A stretch of 64,000 nt of DNA from Monocercomonoides exilis (lineage: Eukaryota; Preaxostyla; Oxymonadida; Polymastigidae). The notes beneath the pieces were generated by a model. It was not told the DNA's origin. It did not search any database and saw only the letters and a list, made by a program, of their open reading frames with translations. The translations under genes were made by a program, and so were the position numbers. The DNA lies in NCBI GenBank assembly GCA_001643675.2, contig LSRY02000010.1, positions 461,001 through 525,000 of the forward strand, read 5' to 3'. Positions 1 to 11,700 of the stretch are shown piece by piece. Within the stretch, counting starts at the first letter, position 1. Each line of letters starts with the position of its first letter.

Positions 1-1
1 G

Positions 2-3000
2 GTGTGTCTGAAGAGTGGAGAATCCGATCTGAAGGTGAGAGGATGCTCATTTGTGATGTGTGAGTGTTCAACGGTGAATGGGAGAGGAGGAGGAGTGATG
101 ATTGATGCACTTGATCCAAATGAGGGATGCATTGATACAAAAATACCACCACTTGGACTGAGATTGGAGAACATCCGATTTGTGATGAACGAGGCATTTG
201 TGGGGAAGGATGTGTTCATCAAGTGCCACTCGATTGCAGAGCAGGTGAATGAAACGCTGTTTGTGCTGGATTTCAGCCAGGATGCTCTGAAGTCGAACAA
301 CTCAATTTGTGGGAGGGATGCAGTCAATGAAATTGATGTTGATCTGATTCCGCTGATCACATTCTTTCACTCAACTCAGGTGTTTGTGAGTGTGAATGGA
401 AGCGATAGCAGACAGTGTGGAGCACAGAATACTCCGTGTCTGAGCATAAGTTGTGGGATTCAACATATTGAAAAAAGTCTTTTGAACGTGATGTGGATTG
501 ATGGAGAATGCTTGATTGGTGGAGAGTGTGAGATAGGAGATTTGAATGTGAAATCATTGAAGAGAGCGCAGGCAACCATCCATTTTAATGCAAGGATTGA
601 AGAAACAGGGAGCGAAGGGAGTGCGATTGTGTTTTTGAATGAGTGTGCTGTGGAGAGGTGTGAATTTGTGTTTGGGGAATCATTTGAAGGAGTTCAGGAA
701 AGTATTTTGAAAGAAAAGGATGGGGAATTGGAGATTTCTGAGTGCAGATTTAGCTCAGCAACGATGGATCTGGTGATGAAGAACACGATTGTGAGTGTGG
801 AGAGTGGAGAGCTGAAGATTTCAGAAACAATATTTGATGGGATTTGCACCACAGCACCACTTCTATCATTAACAAAAGAGGGAAAGATTGTGGTTTTTGA
901 AACAAACATCTCAGAGATTGTTAGTGAAGGAGAAGTGATTCGCATTGGAATGAAGGCAGAGGTGGAGACGAAGGAAGTGAATTTTGAGAATATCTCTGTG
1001 GAAAATGAAGGAAGTGAGATGAGGATGGATAGAGCTGAAAAAGATGTGAGTGTATTGAACTGCTCTTTTGCGAAATGCAGGAGTACAAAAGAGAAGGGGA
1101 GAATGATGGAGATTTGTGAATGTTTGAATGTAAGGATTGGATCATGCGTGTTTGATGGAAGTGCAAATGAGAGAAATGAATATCATTTGAATGAAGAAGA
1201 GGAGATGTGCAGATGGGAAGGTTCTCTTGTGGATGTTGTGAATAGTTCTGTGATGATGAAAGATTCAACAATATCGAATTCACCAGAAGGTGGAATATCA
1301 ATGAGTGGAGGGGCAATTACTGTTTATGATGGAAGATTTGAAAACAACAATCCATCAATTGAGGGATATCCATCGCTGAGAAGAAACTTCATCTGTTCAG
1401 ATTCTGGAATATTGAATGTGATGAGTTTGAAAGGAGGAGATGGAGTTTTGCCAAATTCATCGCTTTGGATGTTGAATGAAGGGTGCAGTTTTGAAGGGAT
1501 TGTTTCAGAGAGAGATTCATCATTCTTCATTCCTGTATTAGAGAGTGTGGAAGCAAAAGGCGAGACAGATAGAATGAAACTGGCATTCAAAGGGATGCTT
1601 CTTGTTCCATGCAATTTGTCATTCTCAGTTGTGAAGAGTCTTGGAGAAGAGAAAGAGATTGAAAAACATCAATTTGATTCAAATGGATTCTTGTCAGAAA
1701 GAGAAGTTGAAGGGAGTGTAGCAAAAGATCTCATCAGCAGTTGTGGATATGAAATTGAGGTGAGCGTACATGTTTTGTTTGGGAGATCAGAATCTCCTTC
1801 TTCAACAAATTCAATCATTCTGAAGAACAAAAGTGAAATTGAACAAAAAGGGGATGAAAGAATTGCTGAAGGAGGAAAAGAAGGGAAATCGTTATGGATG
1901 TGGATTGTGATAGTTATATTTGTTGTTTTGTTCTTAATAGTTCTTGTTGTGTCAATTGTTCTGGCTGTTCGATGGAAGAAGCAAAAGAGACGAACAGAAG
2001 AATTGGAGATAATTGTGGAAGACAACATCAGAAAAGATCCGAAGCTGATTGAGATGGTGACGATGGAGATGTCACCTGAGGAGCAATGGAGGAGAGCAGA
2101 GAGAGAAGCAGAGAAGAAAAATGAAGAGAGGATAAAGAAGAGAATGAATGGGAAGGAGATGGTGCATTCGGAGTCTGAAGAGTATCTTTTGAGCGAGAGT
2201 GGATCAACAGAATACATATTGGGAAAGGACTCAGACAAGATTCCCGATTGGGCATTAGAAAAAGAGGAGGAGGAAGAGACAAGAAAAAGAACACCATCTC
2301 CATCCATTTCATCCACTTCAACAACAGACACTTCAGACACAGACACAACATTTGTTCGAACAGAAAGCCTGTGCCCCACCACCTCATCCATGTCAAACTT
2401 GGTGGATGCAATAGCCTGTTCTTCGCCTCATGAGAAGCTGATTGTGGATCTGCGAGATTCGTTGTTCATGTTGCTGCATGGGAGGAATGAAAAGAAAGAG
2501 ATTGCGATTGGCACTCTGCAGGAGAGAGAAGTGACCGCTGCCCAAATCCTGTTCTGGGTGGCGAATGGCGCACTTCACTCATTTGATGAGATGGAAAACA
2601 AACTTCAATCGTTGGCTAATCTGAGTCCTCACATTGTGCTGTTTTCAGAACACATGGTTATCTGTGTTGCCATGCACTCGGAGTGTTCTTCTTCCGATTC
2701 AGATTCATCTTCGATTTCATCATCCACGATTGTAACATCTTCGTCTGATGGCTCAAGAAGGAGCAAGAGATACGCACACTCGCCTCCACCTTCATCAGCG
2801 TTTGAGGATGATGAAGACAACAGAAATGAGTGTTTGCGATGGAAGGCACCTGAGCTGCTGATCAATATGAAGATGGGAGCAACAAAAGCTTCTGTTTCGT
2901 TTTCCATTGGGATGATGTTGTGGGAATGTTTGACACTGGAGATTCCATTTTCTGATTATGAGGCTGAGATGGCTGGAAGGAAAATAAGTGAGGGGCAACT

Positions 3001-3241
3001 TCCAAGTTTGATGAAAGTGAACGGATCAACTTATTTAGGAGTTGTTCAATCGTGTTTGTCTCCAAATCCGTTTGATAGGTGCACATTGATTGGGCTTAAG
3101 AGGGAGTTTATCCAGCGTTTTCCAGCAGGCGCTGTCATGCCAACAGTGTCAGATGCTCTTGACTTTGAAGAAGATGCAAACGTTGATGGAAATGGAAGCA
3201 GTTGCACTTATTGTTCATCGCTATCGACGAAACTCCATTGA
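2..3241 (+). CDS. Pmp-like beta-helix surface protein with kinase-like tail, 3' part only
   Basis: The gene enters from the left edge of the window, so its 5' end is missing. The 1079 visible residues hold an ectodomain (about 1-625) of short beta-helix-type segments with Gly-rich turns such as GRGGGVMI, many N-glycosylation sites, and one module header near residue 130 (CGAQNTPC followed by LSIS). A single hydrophobic span lies at about 630-657 and is followed by the basic stop-transfer KKQKRR. The cytoplasmic tail has an acidic/basic linker, Ser/Thr-rich stretches, and a kinase C-lobe-like region: LSPHIVLF near the catalytic-loop position, a Ser/Asp-rich insert, then RWKAPELL (APE motif, about 946) and MMLWECLTLEIPFSDYE. 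The HRD Asp and DFG are absent, so I infer a pseudokinase. It ends at TGA, five codons beyond the TAG used by its paralogue at 38537. Family: metamonad polymorphic-membrane-protein-like surface proteins. The ligand is unknown. Confidence 0.8.
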   Translation: MCLKSGESDLKVRGCSFVMCECSTVNGRGGGVMIDALDPNEGCIDTKIPPLGLRLENIRFVMNEAFVGKDVFIKCHSIAEQVNETLFVLDFSQDALKSNNSICGRDAVNEIDVDLIPLITFFHSTQVFVSVNGSDSRQCGAQNTPCLSISCGIQHIEKSLLNVMWIDGECLIGGECEIGDLNVKSLKRAQATIHFNARIEETGSEGSAIVFLNECAVERCEFVFGESFEGVQESILKEKDGELEISECRFSSATMDLVMKNTIVSVESGELKISETIFDGICTTAPLLSLTKEGKIVVFETNISEIVSEGEVIRIGMKAEVETKEVNFENISVENEGSEMRMDRAEKDVSVLNCSFAKCRSTKEKGRMMEICECLNVRIGSCVFDGSANERNEYHLNEEEEMCRWEGSLVDVVNSSVMMKDSTISNSPEGGISMSGGAITVYDGRFENNNPSIEGYPSLRRNFICSDSGILNVMSLKGGDGVLPNSSLWMLNEGCSFEGIVSERDSSFFIPVLESVEAKGETDRMKLAFKGMLLVPCNLSFSVVKSLGEEKEIEKHQFDSNGFLSEREVEGSVAKDLISSCGYEIEVSVHVLFGRSESPSSTNSIILKNKSEIEQKGDERIAEGGKEGKSLWMWIVIVIFVVLFLIVLVVSIVLAVRWKKQKRRTEELEIIVEDNIRKDPKLIEMVTMEMSPEEQWRRAEREAEKKNEERIKKRMNGKEMVHSESEEYLLSESGSTEYILGKDSDKIPDWALEKEEEEETRKRTPSPSISSTSTTDTSDTDTTFVRTESLCPTTSSMSNLVDAIACSSPHEKLIVDLRDSLFMLLHGRNEKKEIAIGTLQEREVTAAQILFWVANGALHSFDEMENKLQSLANLSPHIVLFSEHMVICVAMHSECSSSDSDSSSISSSTIVTSSSDGSRRSKRYAHSPPPSSAFEDDEDNRNECLRWKAPELLINMKMGATKASVSFSIGMMLWECLTLEIPFSDYEAEMAGRKISEGQLPSLMKVNGSTYLGVVQSCLSPNPFDRCTLIGLKREFIQRFPAGAVMPTVSDALDFEEDANVDGNGSSCTYCSSLSTKLH

Positions 3242-3679
3242 TGATTGGCAAGATCAAAAGCGATTTGGAAATTTTGAAAAAATGAACAACAGCAAAATAT
3301 TATGTTGCGATGAAATGTGTGAATAATAGCTATTGATTATTTTGTTGAAGTTTATACATGTATATTTGATAATATCCATTTGAAAGTTGAACTTTCGTTG
3401 GCTGTCACAGTTTTTTTTTCATTAGACTTCTTGCATTCGCGATTTCTTTTATGATATCGTTTTAGCACCATATTTTCACTTTGAATTTTTGGTTTATCTT
3501 TCGTTTTTTTAAAACATAATTTTTGAATTATTTTTGTAATGTATGTATTTATCACCTTTATTGAGTATTAATCTCATTTTTGACCAGATTTCTAATTCGC
3601 TAATTATTATATCCAACTGACTTGTTATTGTTTGAGTGTGTAATAGAATGTAAATATTTATCTTCTTTGTGCTTTATGA
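1868..3679 (+). repeat. Left arm of a 1.8-kb inverted duplication
   Basis: This segment (membrane span, cytoplasmic tail, stop codon and about 440 bp of 3' flank) matches 38085-39893 on the opposite strand. By eye, identity is well above 90 per cent and includes the non-coding flank. Similarity falls sharply on the ectodomain side of the membrane span and ends just after a shared TCTTCTTTGTGCTTTATGA at the outer end. Confidence 0.85.
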
Positions 3680-4201
3680 GCATTATTTTGTTTTGTTTTT
3701 TTTAATTCATGAATTTGCACAAATCACGCAAAAAGAAAACACCATTGAAAGGTCAAGAAATGAAATCTGATGAAAATTATTATTAATATATATATATATA
3801 TAGTTGACGATCACAATGACAAGCATATGTATATATTAGTAAAAGTTTATTCAAAGCATATTTCATTTCAAAAATTATGTTGGAGTATTGATAAACTTCA
3901 TGAGGAAATTCAGATTCACATTAATAAATTTAATTATCATAGATTATAATTTTCAGACAATTTTGAAAAAGAAGTTAATTTTTCCAATAATTAATTATTA
4001 AATTATATATTCGAAAAAAAAAATAAAATTTTGTTTAACAGTGACAAATATTTTTTAAACTACTATTTGTTTATTACAGTTGGTTTATTGAACCACTATA
4101 GTTTGTTGTTGTCTTTTAAAATCATTTTCAAATTTAATTTTTGACTCATTCAAAAAATTCATCGATTTGAAAGTTTTTTGAATCTTAAAAGAATATAAGA
4201 A
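3242..4201. other. AT-rich intergenic spacer
   Basis: The first part (to about 3679) is the 3' flank shared with the inverted paralogue and contains AATAAA-like A/T-rich stretches. The rest is low-complexity A/T sequence with a short (TA)n run near 3785-3803. I see no RNA gene or conserved ORF. The promoter of the next gene must lie before 4202. Confidence 0.6.
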
Positions 4202-7200
4202 ATGTCATCTCAAAAAAGTGAAGATTGCCACCAAGTGGAAGAATTTCATTCGATTCCATTCGAAGATTTCAATCTTGAATGGTTTGTATAACAATCTCAA
4301 TTGTGTAAAAATCCTTTTTATAGGAATCTCGAAATACAAAGATATCATAATGCACACATATTGAAAGGAATTCAAACATACGAAAACATCTGCTTTGATG
4401 TGTGCTTTTTGCAGTTTTATTTTATAAAAACTTTTTTTTAGGCACTATATTTCTTTGTGAGATTTTCTAGACAAATGCCAAAATTATCACTGGAATCCAT
4501 AAAATCACTTCTTTGGATATGCTTTGATGTTTGACTTTTAAAATTATTTGCGAAAAATTCATAAATGAAAATATTCTTAAACCCCTTAAAAAGGCGCTGG
4601 AATCAATGATCCAGAAAGTTATAAGCTTCGAATCCACATTTCCCAAAGATAAATGTGCATTGATCAGCAAAGCGTCGCTTGAATTCGGATCGCTTTGTGC
4701 TACAATCCAAAATGGTTTATTAGGAATTGTTATTATTGTAAATGGATTATACTGCGATGATCGATGCCTTCCAATCATTCTCTCCTCTTCAATACAGAAA
4801 TCACAGCAGCACAACAAATACTATGCTGAAGCACATGCGGAGAATGAAAGAAAAGGCTGCAGATATGATGATGGCACTTTGAAACTGAATAGCACATGCT
4901 CATCAATGAGCTCATCAACACCAACACCTTCGTCCACACCTCCAACTTGCAGTATAGAACCAACGGAGCTTCTAAGATTTATACTTTCGCTTTTGCTTCA
5001 TCTTCCAATATTCTTATTTAGTTCAGAAGGCTTTTTGAAACAACCTGAAGATCAGCGAGAAGGATCGATGCTGACGGCTCAGCTTTTTGATATTATTTCC
5101 ACTGCAATCAGCACACCAGCAACTCTCCGTTTAACTGAAGTTCCACCTATTTTCTCGCCAAACGCATGCGATGAAGACACTTTTCGCGGCGCACAAGATA
5201 TTCAACTGAAGATATCAGTCTTCCATTTTGTGCTTTCTCTTTTGTCTGCTGGTATTGTTTCACTTCCTTCACAAGATAGCGAAGAATTCACAACTTTTAA
5301 TTCTTCCATTGACTTATGCACATCAACTGCAGATGGTTTCCAAGTAATTTCTATCCTTTCAACAATGACTCTTCCCTTCCGTTTCCAACCGCTTGCCAAT
5401 CCAATTCGCGGCACATCTGCAACAACTCACAAATATGAGTATACTCTCCACTCACTCTTCTGCGGATGTGTTGATGCATTCTCTATCCAGTTCCAAAGAG
5501 GAAGGCCCCAACAGACAAGCCATGATACTTCAAAACCAACCCGACCGCTTCGATCAGCTCCACCCCGCCGACGACGCCGCATCTGCGAAGAAGGCACAGT
5601 TCGTCTTCCTCTGACGTTTTTACACGGCAAGCCGACAATCGATCCGTCCTTGTTCCCGACAAAGCCCGGCGAATTGTCTGATTATGCGAACGGAGTTCCG
5701 CTTCGCCCATCGACTGTTGCAGGCACCAGACGTCCAAAGCGCAATCGCACCCCAAAGCGCAGCACGCGAAAGGCTGTTAACCGCCCTCTATCTGCTGTTC
5801 CACCAGGATCCACACAGGTGCGTGCTTGCTCGGTACAGCTAGAAAGAACATATTCGCCGCTTTTGTTTCCGACATCTCCCACGCTATCGAGCCATCTGTC
5901 GTCGTTGTCACCTCCTCCGTATTCTATTTCGCCATCGCTGTCGCCATCACGCTTACCTTCTCCGTTCCCTGCAATTTCTGTTTCTCCTTCACCGCGGCAT
6001 TCGTATTCTCAGCCAGATTCTGCGAAAGGATCTCCATCTTTGAACAGCTCTTTTTCTGCACCCACTTCGCCTTCTTTGACACCTTCACTTATAGCAACAC
6101 CTGCTCCAAAGCCTCTTCCGATGTTTGAGCAGCCTACAACAGACATGGTATCTTTCTCACTTGAAATATCCGATGGACAATTGCACGAGTGTGCAATCAC
6201 TCTTCTGATTATTCCTCAAATAAAGCAAGACGCCTCGCAATCTGCTTGTGTGTTGACTGAAAAGTCGTTCAGGAGCATGAAGGAATCTTCTTTTGCTTCA
6301 AACATATCAACTCAAACATTAGAGCAAACAACATTGTCCGATAAAAGTACTTCTTCACTGATTGAATATCGCCCCTCTCCTTCTGTTTCAATGAAGCAGG
6401 TTGAAGCTCTTCGTTCTCCGTCAGTTGCCGAGCGTGTGCTTTCTGCGGTTCCACAGGAGCTTCCATTCCAACCGTCAAAATCGTCCTTCGTTACCACAGT
6501 GAAGCCAAAGAGCGCATCACAAGAAAGAGCAAGTGGATGGAAGGCAGCGGCAAGGCTGAAAGAAGAGGCAGACAGGGTTGCTGCAAACAGGAAGGAAAAG
6601 AACGAAAAGGAAGACGCACTCAGAAGAGAAGGAATTTTCGACCAGGGGTGGCTTGTTTCAGGAGGAAAAGCAAGATTGCCTGACGAAGAAGATGAAACAA
6701 ATGGAAAAGGAAGAAAAGCAAAACGAACACGAATAAGCGATCTGACAATTGATGTAAATCCTGCTTGTCCAGTTATTCGATCATTTCTCATGAAAAACAG
6801 GGAGAAAATCGATGTGACACTGAAATTTGGGAAGGGTTTATCTAAAAGCGAAAGCAGAAAAAGTGGCATTCGTTCGTCAGACGAGAGGGACGATGCATTT
6901 GACAGAGCAATCGGAGAGAAAAGTCCACCAGCAAAGCAAGTTATGGATGAGATGAATGGAGAAGAACGAAAAAGCAATGAATACTTATCAGGCAGTGCCT
7001 GCGCAGATGAAACGAGCGAAGAAGCCAAATGGATGCTTGTTTCGCGAGTCGATCTTTTGCTGCTTGTCGAAGGAGACGATTTCCCCTCACCGGAAAATGC
7101 GGACATTTCGATTGATCCACTTTCCACCTTCACTTTGACTCTCACACCGAAACTACCAAAGGAGAAGAAGGACCGCCATCCTTCATCAGCTGTGAATGCT

Positions 7201-8532
7201 TCAGGAAGGAAAAAGAAAATTTCTTTCAGCAACTTTCAGAAGAACATTCACCAAAAATCTGCAAGCTCCATCACTTCCGCTTCGACTCAAACAGAAAAAG
7301 GCGCCAATTCTTTCCTCCGCCGCTCAACAGCGTCACCGTCGATTTATTTCAATCGGCGAATCCGCCCAAACACTTCGTCAATTCACCGCGTTAGTCGCAC
7401 TTCGATTTCTGGCTGCGGAAGCAGATCAGATTTACGCTCGAGCCTGCCTAATCCGCCAGTTGCTCCAACACACTTCAAATTCCATCGGAATAAACAAAAA
7501 ACATCAACCAATGTGGAATCAGAGCTTGTAAGTGAGGCAAATCCTTCGCGGTACAATCAAACTGAAGAAGCTCCACAGTTTTATGGATTAATTGAGTCAG
7601 TGACGAGTTTGCCATCGTTTGTTCCTACAGCAAAAAGCAATGAAATTAGGGCTCTATCAGAATTGGGGAAAAAAGACAACGCTTTTGATTTTGCTGCGAA
7701 TGAGAAACATTTGCATTTTCAGAAAGATTTCTCTCAAAATGCGAAATTGAAGCAAGCTAATCAGCATTTCCCAGCAAATGCAGCGAATCCTCAAACACCT
7801 CCATCAACACCAACCACGTCAAGACTTCCTCGAAAGTCTTCATCTCATTCAATAATATCACATCACTCACATTCACAACAACACACTTCAACAACCTTTT
7901 CTCTGCATCAGCCAGAATTTTCACGCCACAACACTCTTCTTGTTCATCCGATGCTGCGTGGGTCATTCACAACACACGCCTCATCGCCTTCTCATCCTTC
8001 TCTTCCGCCAACATTGAATCCTGCTTGGAGTGAGGAAAGCAAAGAAGCAGCTGCTTTTGTTGCTCCGCCTTTTGCAACACCAGAGACACACAATGGACAG
8101 ATGCAGAATCGAAGCTCGTTACACTGGATATATGGAACAAACCGCACAATTGGAAAGAAATCTTCTATTCAAAAAGTGAAAGATGAAAATGTTAAAGAAA
8201 AACTATCGAAACGAATTTCAACTCCAAATTTGACGCCATCGTCAACCTATTCGACACTCTCGCCCATAAGCGATGAAACAAGCAAGCTTTTAAGTTCTCG
8301 TGCCTCAAGTGCATCGAGCATTCACAAAGGAGGAGCATTTACCCTTTTTGCACTGAAGGAGCAGCAGAAGCGACTGCAGACACTCAATCGCGAGCCTGTT
8401 CCCTCTTTAACAGATGCCACAAGAGTATCGCTTCTGCCATTCAGACAGGTTGATATGTTCTCTGATGATATGCTATATCTCATCAGCGATGATGAACTAA
8501 GCGATGATGATGGAACGGAGAAGTCAAATTGA
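4202..8532 (+). CDS. Unknown 1393-residue Ser/Pro-rich protein, four exons
   Basis: Not recognised. Exons are 4202-4281, 4324-4399, 4442-4528 and 4594-8532. The first two introns are 42 nt each (donors GTTTGT and GTGTGC, acceptors TATAG and TTTAG). The third, 4529-4593, has the donor GTTTGA and an A-rich acceptor AAAAAG. It restores the frame that would otherwise break at a TGA at 4532. The first 350 residues are folded-looking and helical, with hydrophobic segments (RFILSLLLHLPIFLF). After that the protein is mostly disordered: basic patches (RRPKRNRTPKRSTRK), long Ser/Pro/Thr tracts with many SP/TP sites, and a charged region near residues 720-770. It ends in acidic SDDELSDDDG. The 3' end faces ORC3 across 207 bp of AT-rich DNA. 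Phospho-regulated scaffold is only a guess from composition. Confidence 0.6.
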
Positions 8533-8739
8533 TATGATTTCCGTTTCTTTGATTTGTGTCTTATATGTAATTGTTAATTTTAATTGCTATTATTCTTTTT
8601 TTTTTCCTCCAAAAAATGAAATTTATACTTTTTTGTATGTACAATTTATCTGTCTTTTTTTATCACAGTTCATTCAAAATAAATACAACAACAAAAAAAT
8701 AAAAATTTCTATAATTCTTGTGAAATAAATAAATAAATA
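8533..8739. other. Convergent 3' spacer
   Basis: Short AT-rich spacer between two convergent genes, with TTTTTTTT and AAATAAATAAATAAATA runs that could serve 3'-end formation on either strand. No gene is visible. Confidence 0.4.
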
Positions 8740-11700
8740 CTACTTCTTTTTCTTTTGAGCTTGTTCTTCAGAATTCTCTTTATGCATCTTCATCATTGCA
8801 CGTCTGCCAAACCCTTCCATTTTATGTAATTCGTTGCTTTTTGTTGTCGACTTCTTCTGCCTTGCAGCCAGATTCATCTCCTTCAGATGCTCTCCATCCA
8901 TCGTCCACATAATCTCCCAGTGCTCTCCTTTGTCTACACAAAGATTACCACCTTTTCTTCCGTGTGATGGGCCAATCAGTCCCATTGTCCACAATCTGCG
9001 CACACATCGAAGGAAAATACTGACTGAAGCTAATTTCGCATCATTTTTTGATGGCTTTTTAACTTGCTTTGCGAAATCTTCGTCGCTCAGCCAGTTACAC
9101 CAACGCCCAAGAACATATAGCTCGTAAATTAACAGTCCTTTCTCCTTCTTCATTTGCTCGCTTTCCCAATCAAATGTCTCCTCATTAATTGATTGCTTCA
9201 AGCACTCAATCTTTTGCCATTTTTCTGAATATTCGAGCTGTTCTTTGTCTTCTTTGCTCCATTTGTCTTCTTTATTCTTTCTGTCTCTGCGAGCAATATC
9301 TTTCACTCGTTCATAAAAGGTCTTTTCATCCAAACATTCTTCCAATGAAAGCAATTCTGATTCTAAAACATTCCTCAATTCGGAGTCTATTGTAGATTCA
9401 GATTGACTCTTTTGTTTCTGTTTAGTCTTTTTTGCTTTGTCTTGCTTGTTTTCTTCGTCTTTGGCTGTTTTAGATGTAGTTGACTTATTCTTCGAAACTT
9501 TTCCCTTCTGCTGACTTTCTCCTTCATCTTCTGATTCCGTTATTTTTTTAGGTTTTCTGCCCCTTCTTTTTTTCGGCTCTGCTGATGTTTCACTTTTTCC
9601 TTTCTTATTTCTCTTCACTTGATCTTCAGTATTATCTTCATCTTCATCTGCACTTTGTTTTTTCCCTCTCTTTGCTTTTGCATCCTTAGCAGCTTTTGTT
9701 GAAGAATCTGTTTTTTTCTGTTCTTTCGCTGCTGCTTCCTTTCCTGGCACTGGCTTCTCATCTAATATCTCCACGTCGCTGTCATCGTCATCGTCATCCA
9801 CATCCCAGTTGACTGTACTGACATAATCAAAAAATTGCCTCTTTCTCCTTCGTCTGTGTTCTCTGATTGGAGGCTTTGCAGGAAGCGGAACTAAAATTGA
9901 TTCAGAAACGGATTCTGTCCCAGAAGATTGCTCACTCTTTTTGTTAGATTCATCATTAGTGTTTGATTCAATAGATGGACTAACATTGTCTTTCAAGTCA
10001 ACTTCTGTGCTTTCTTCCTTTTTGGCTTTTTCTTGTTCAACTTGTGGAATTGTTTCTTTGTGCAATCTTGGCCTTCCTCTGCCTCGCTTCACTGGTTGCT
10101 CTACTGGAGGTTCTGTCACTTTCTTTTCTGTTTCCAACTTTTGACTCTCTTCTGAGCCTTTTCCGGTTTCATCTTTGAGTTTAGTGGGTTCTTCATTTTC
10201 TGCATCTTTCGTGACTTTGTGTTGTTTCTCCTTGGAGCCTTTTCCACTTTTTTCATCTGCTTTCTCTTGTAACAATGATTCCTTTTGAATATGTCCTTCT
10301 TTTTTGTGTTGGCTATTCGAAGAATAAAACAGAAGTTTCATCAAAAACTGCTTGAAAAGAGGGAAAAGATATACAACTCTGTCTTTTTTATTTCTCATCA
10401 GCGTGAAAAGAATTCCAAGTGCGAAATTGTCGAGAGAAAATAGACGATTATACAAAGTCGATGACGAAGAATAATCAGCAGGTGAAATGACAGAATCAAC
10501 AGAAGCAGAAGAGTGAATTGAATCAGAAGTGGATGAACTTAAAGATTGCAGTGCTTCTGTTGATGATGATGACGATGATGCAGACAATGATGCTTCTTGA
10601 AATGAAAGTGTGCAAGTTCTCTTGCTCCAAACCAACGGAAGAGAATCTATCTCAGAAATTGGATGCAAAAGTGACTCCGACAAAATTGATACACATTTCT
10701 GCGCAATTAACGGAGGGTCAATTGTATCTAAAAATGTTGCGTGAGGTGCCGAGCGTCGTGCAATTGAAAGCTGTGCATGTGAAATCTTATCAAGCACACT
10801 GGAAAGCTGAGGCTTATGTGAATCAGCCGAAGCGTCTGATGATGAATGCGATTCAGAAGATGACTGAAACAGCCGAGAAGTATCGTCAGGCAGAGAAGAA
10901 GGCCGAATGTCTTGTGTCTGTGAAATGAAGAGAGACATAAGCAGATGATCTCCGAGCGGAGAAGCAGGCTGTCGCGATGTTTGATTCGGGATTTTGCAGG
11001 ATGGGAGAAGAAGAAAAGACATGGCTTCGTTCATTGACTGCTCGTTTATTGTTTCCTCAGAAAGAATTGCTTTGATTCTGTTATACTCTTCAGCAAATAG
11101 GCAACTAAGACATCCACATTCATCTACCATTCTAAATTTAAAAAAATAGAAAACAAAAAAAAAAAATACATATATAAATAAATAAACTTAGGAAAAAGGG
11201 GTAACTTCAAATGGGCCATACGATTCGCTTGAACACTTGTGCTCCTCAATTATTCTCAAGCAATTGTTAATGATTGATATTATAGCAGACTGCGATAATT
11301 CACCAGACTTGTTGAGATTACACAAAACTTTCAGCAACTCTGACAAAAGCGGGAAGGCTGTGCAGAGCTCAGGAAAGTCGCTGCTTCTTCCAGCAGAAGT
11401 CGAAATGTCGGTGAGAATATCTGTCATGAACAAAAGGTTGGATTACAATCAGCATTCAAATAATGACAAACAATATATTTTTGTAAAAAATTATTTAAAT
11501 TCTCTTTCATTAATTAATATTCTTCAAACCAATGAGTGACAATTCCTTTGTTTCAAACAGAGCCTCGCGAAAGACAGGCGGTCGCATTCGCCACAATTTT
11601 CTCCGCTCGGCATATTGTTTTTGTTGTTCTCGTTCTTTTTTCTCTTCAGCCTCTCTTTTCTCTTGGTCTTTCTTCAAAACAGACAAAAGATTAGCTCCCC

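Noticed and set aside
3215-3241. Reassigned code with TAA/TAG for Gln, as in some oxymonads
   Set aside because: TAG in one paralogue against TCG in the other raised the idea. However, CCT3 and the TPR protein end at TAA at family-typical positions, LCMT1 ends at TAA, and kilobase-long frames contain no TAA/TAG, so the standard code fits.
4525-4600. Frameshift or sequencing indel at the start of the unknown gene
   Set aside because: A 65-nt phase-0 intron (4529-4593, donor GTTTGA, acceptor AAAAAG) restores the frame exactly, and its signals match other introns in the window.
6312-7232. 306-codon open frame on the minus strand
   Set aside because: It is the antisense of a Ser/Lys-rich coding region, with no introns, start context or family pattern. 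It is a shadow of the plus-strand gene.
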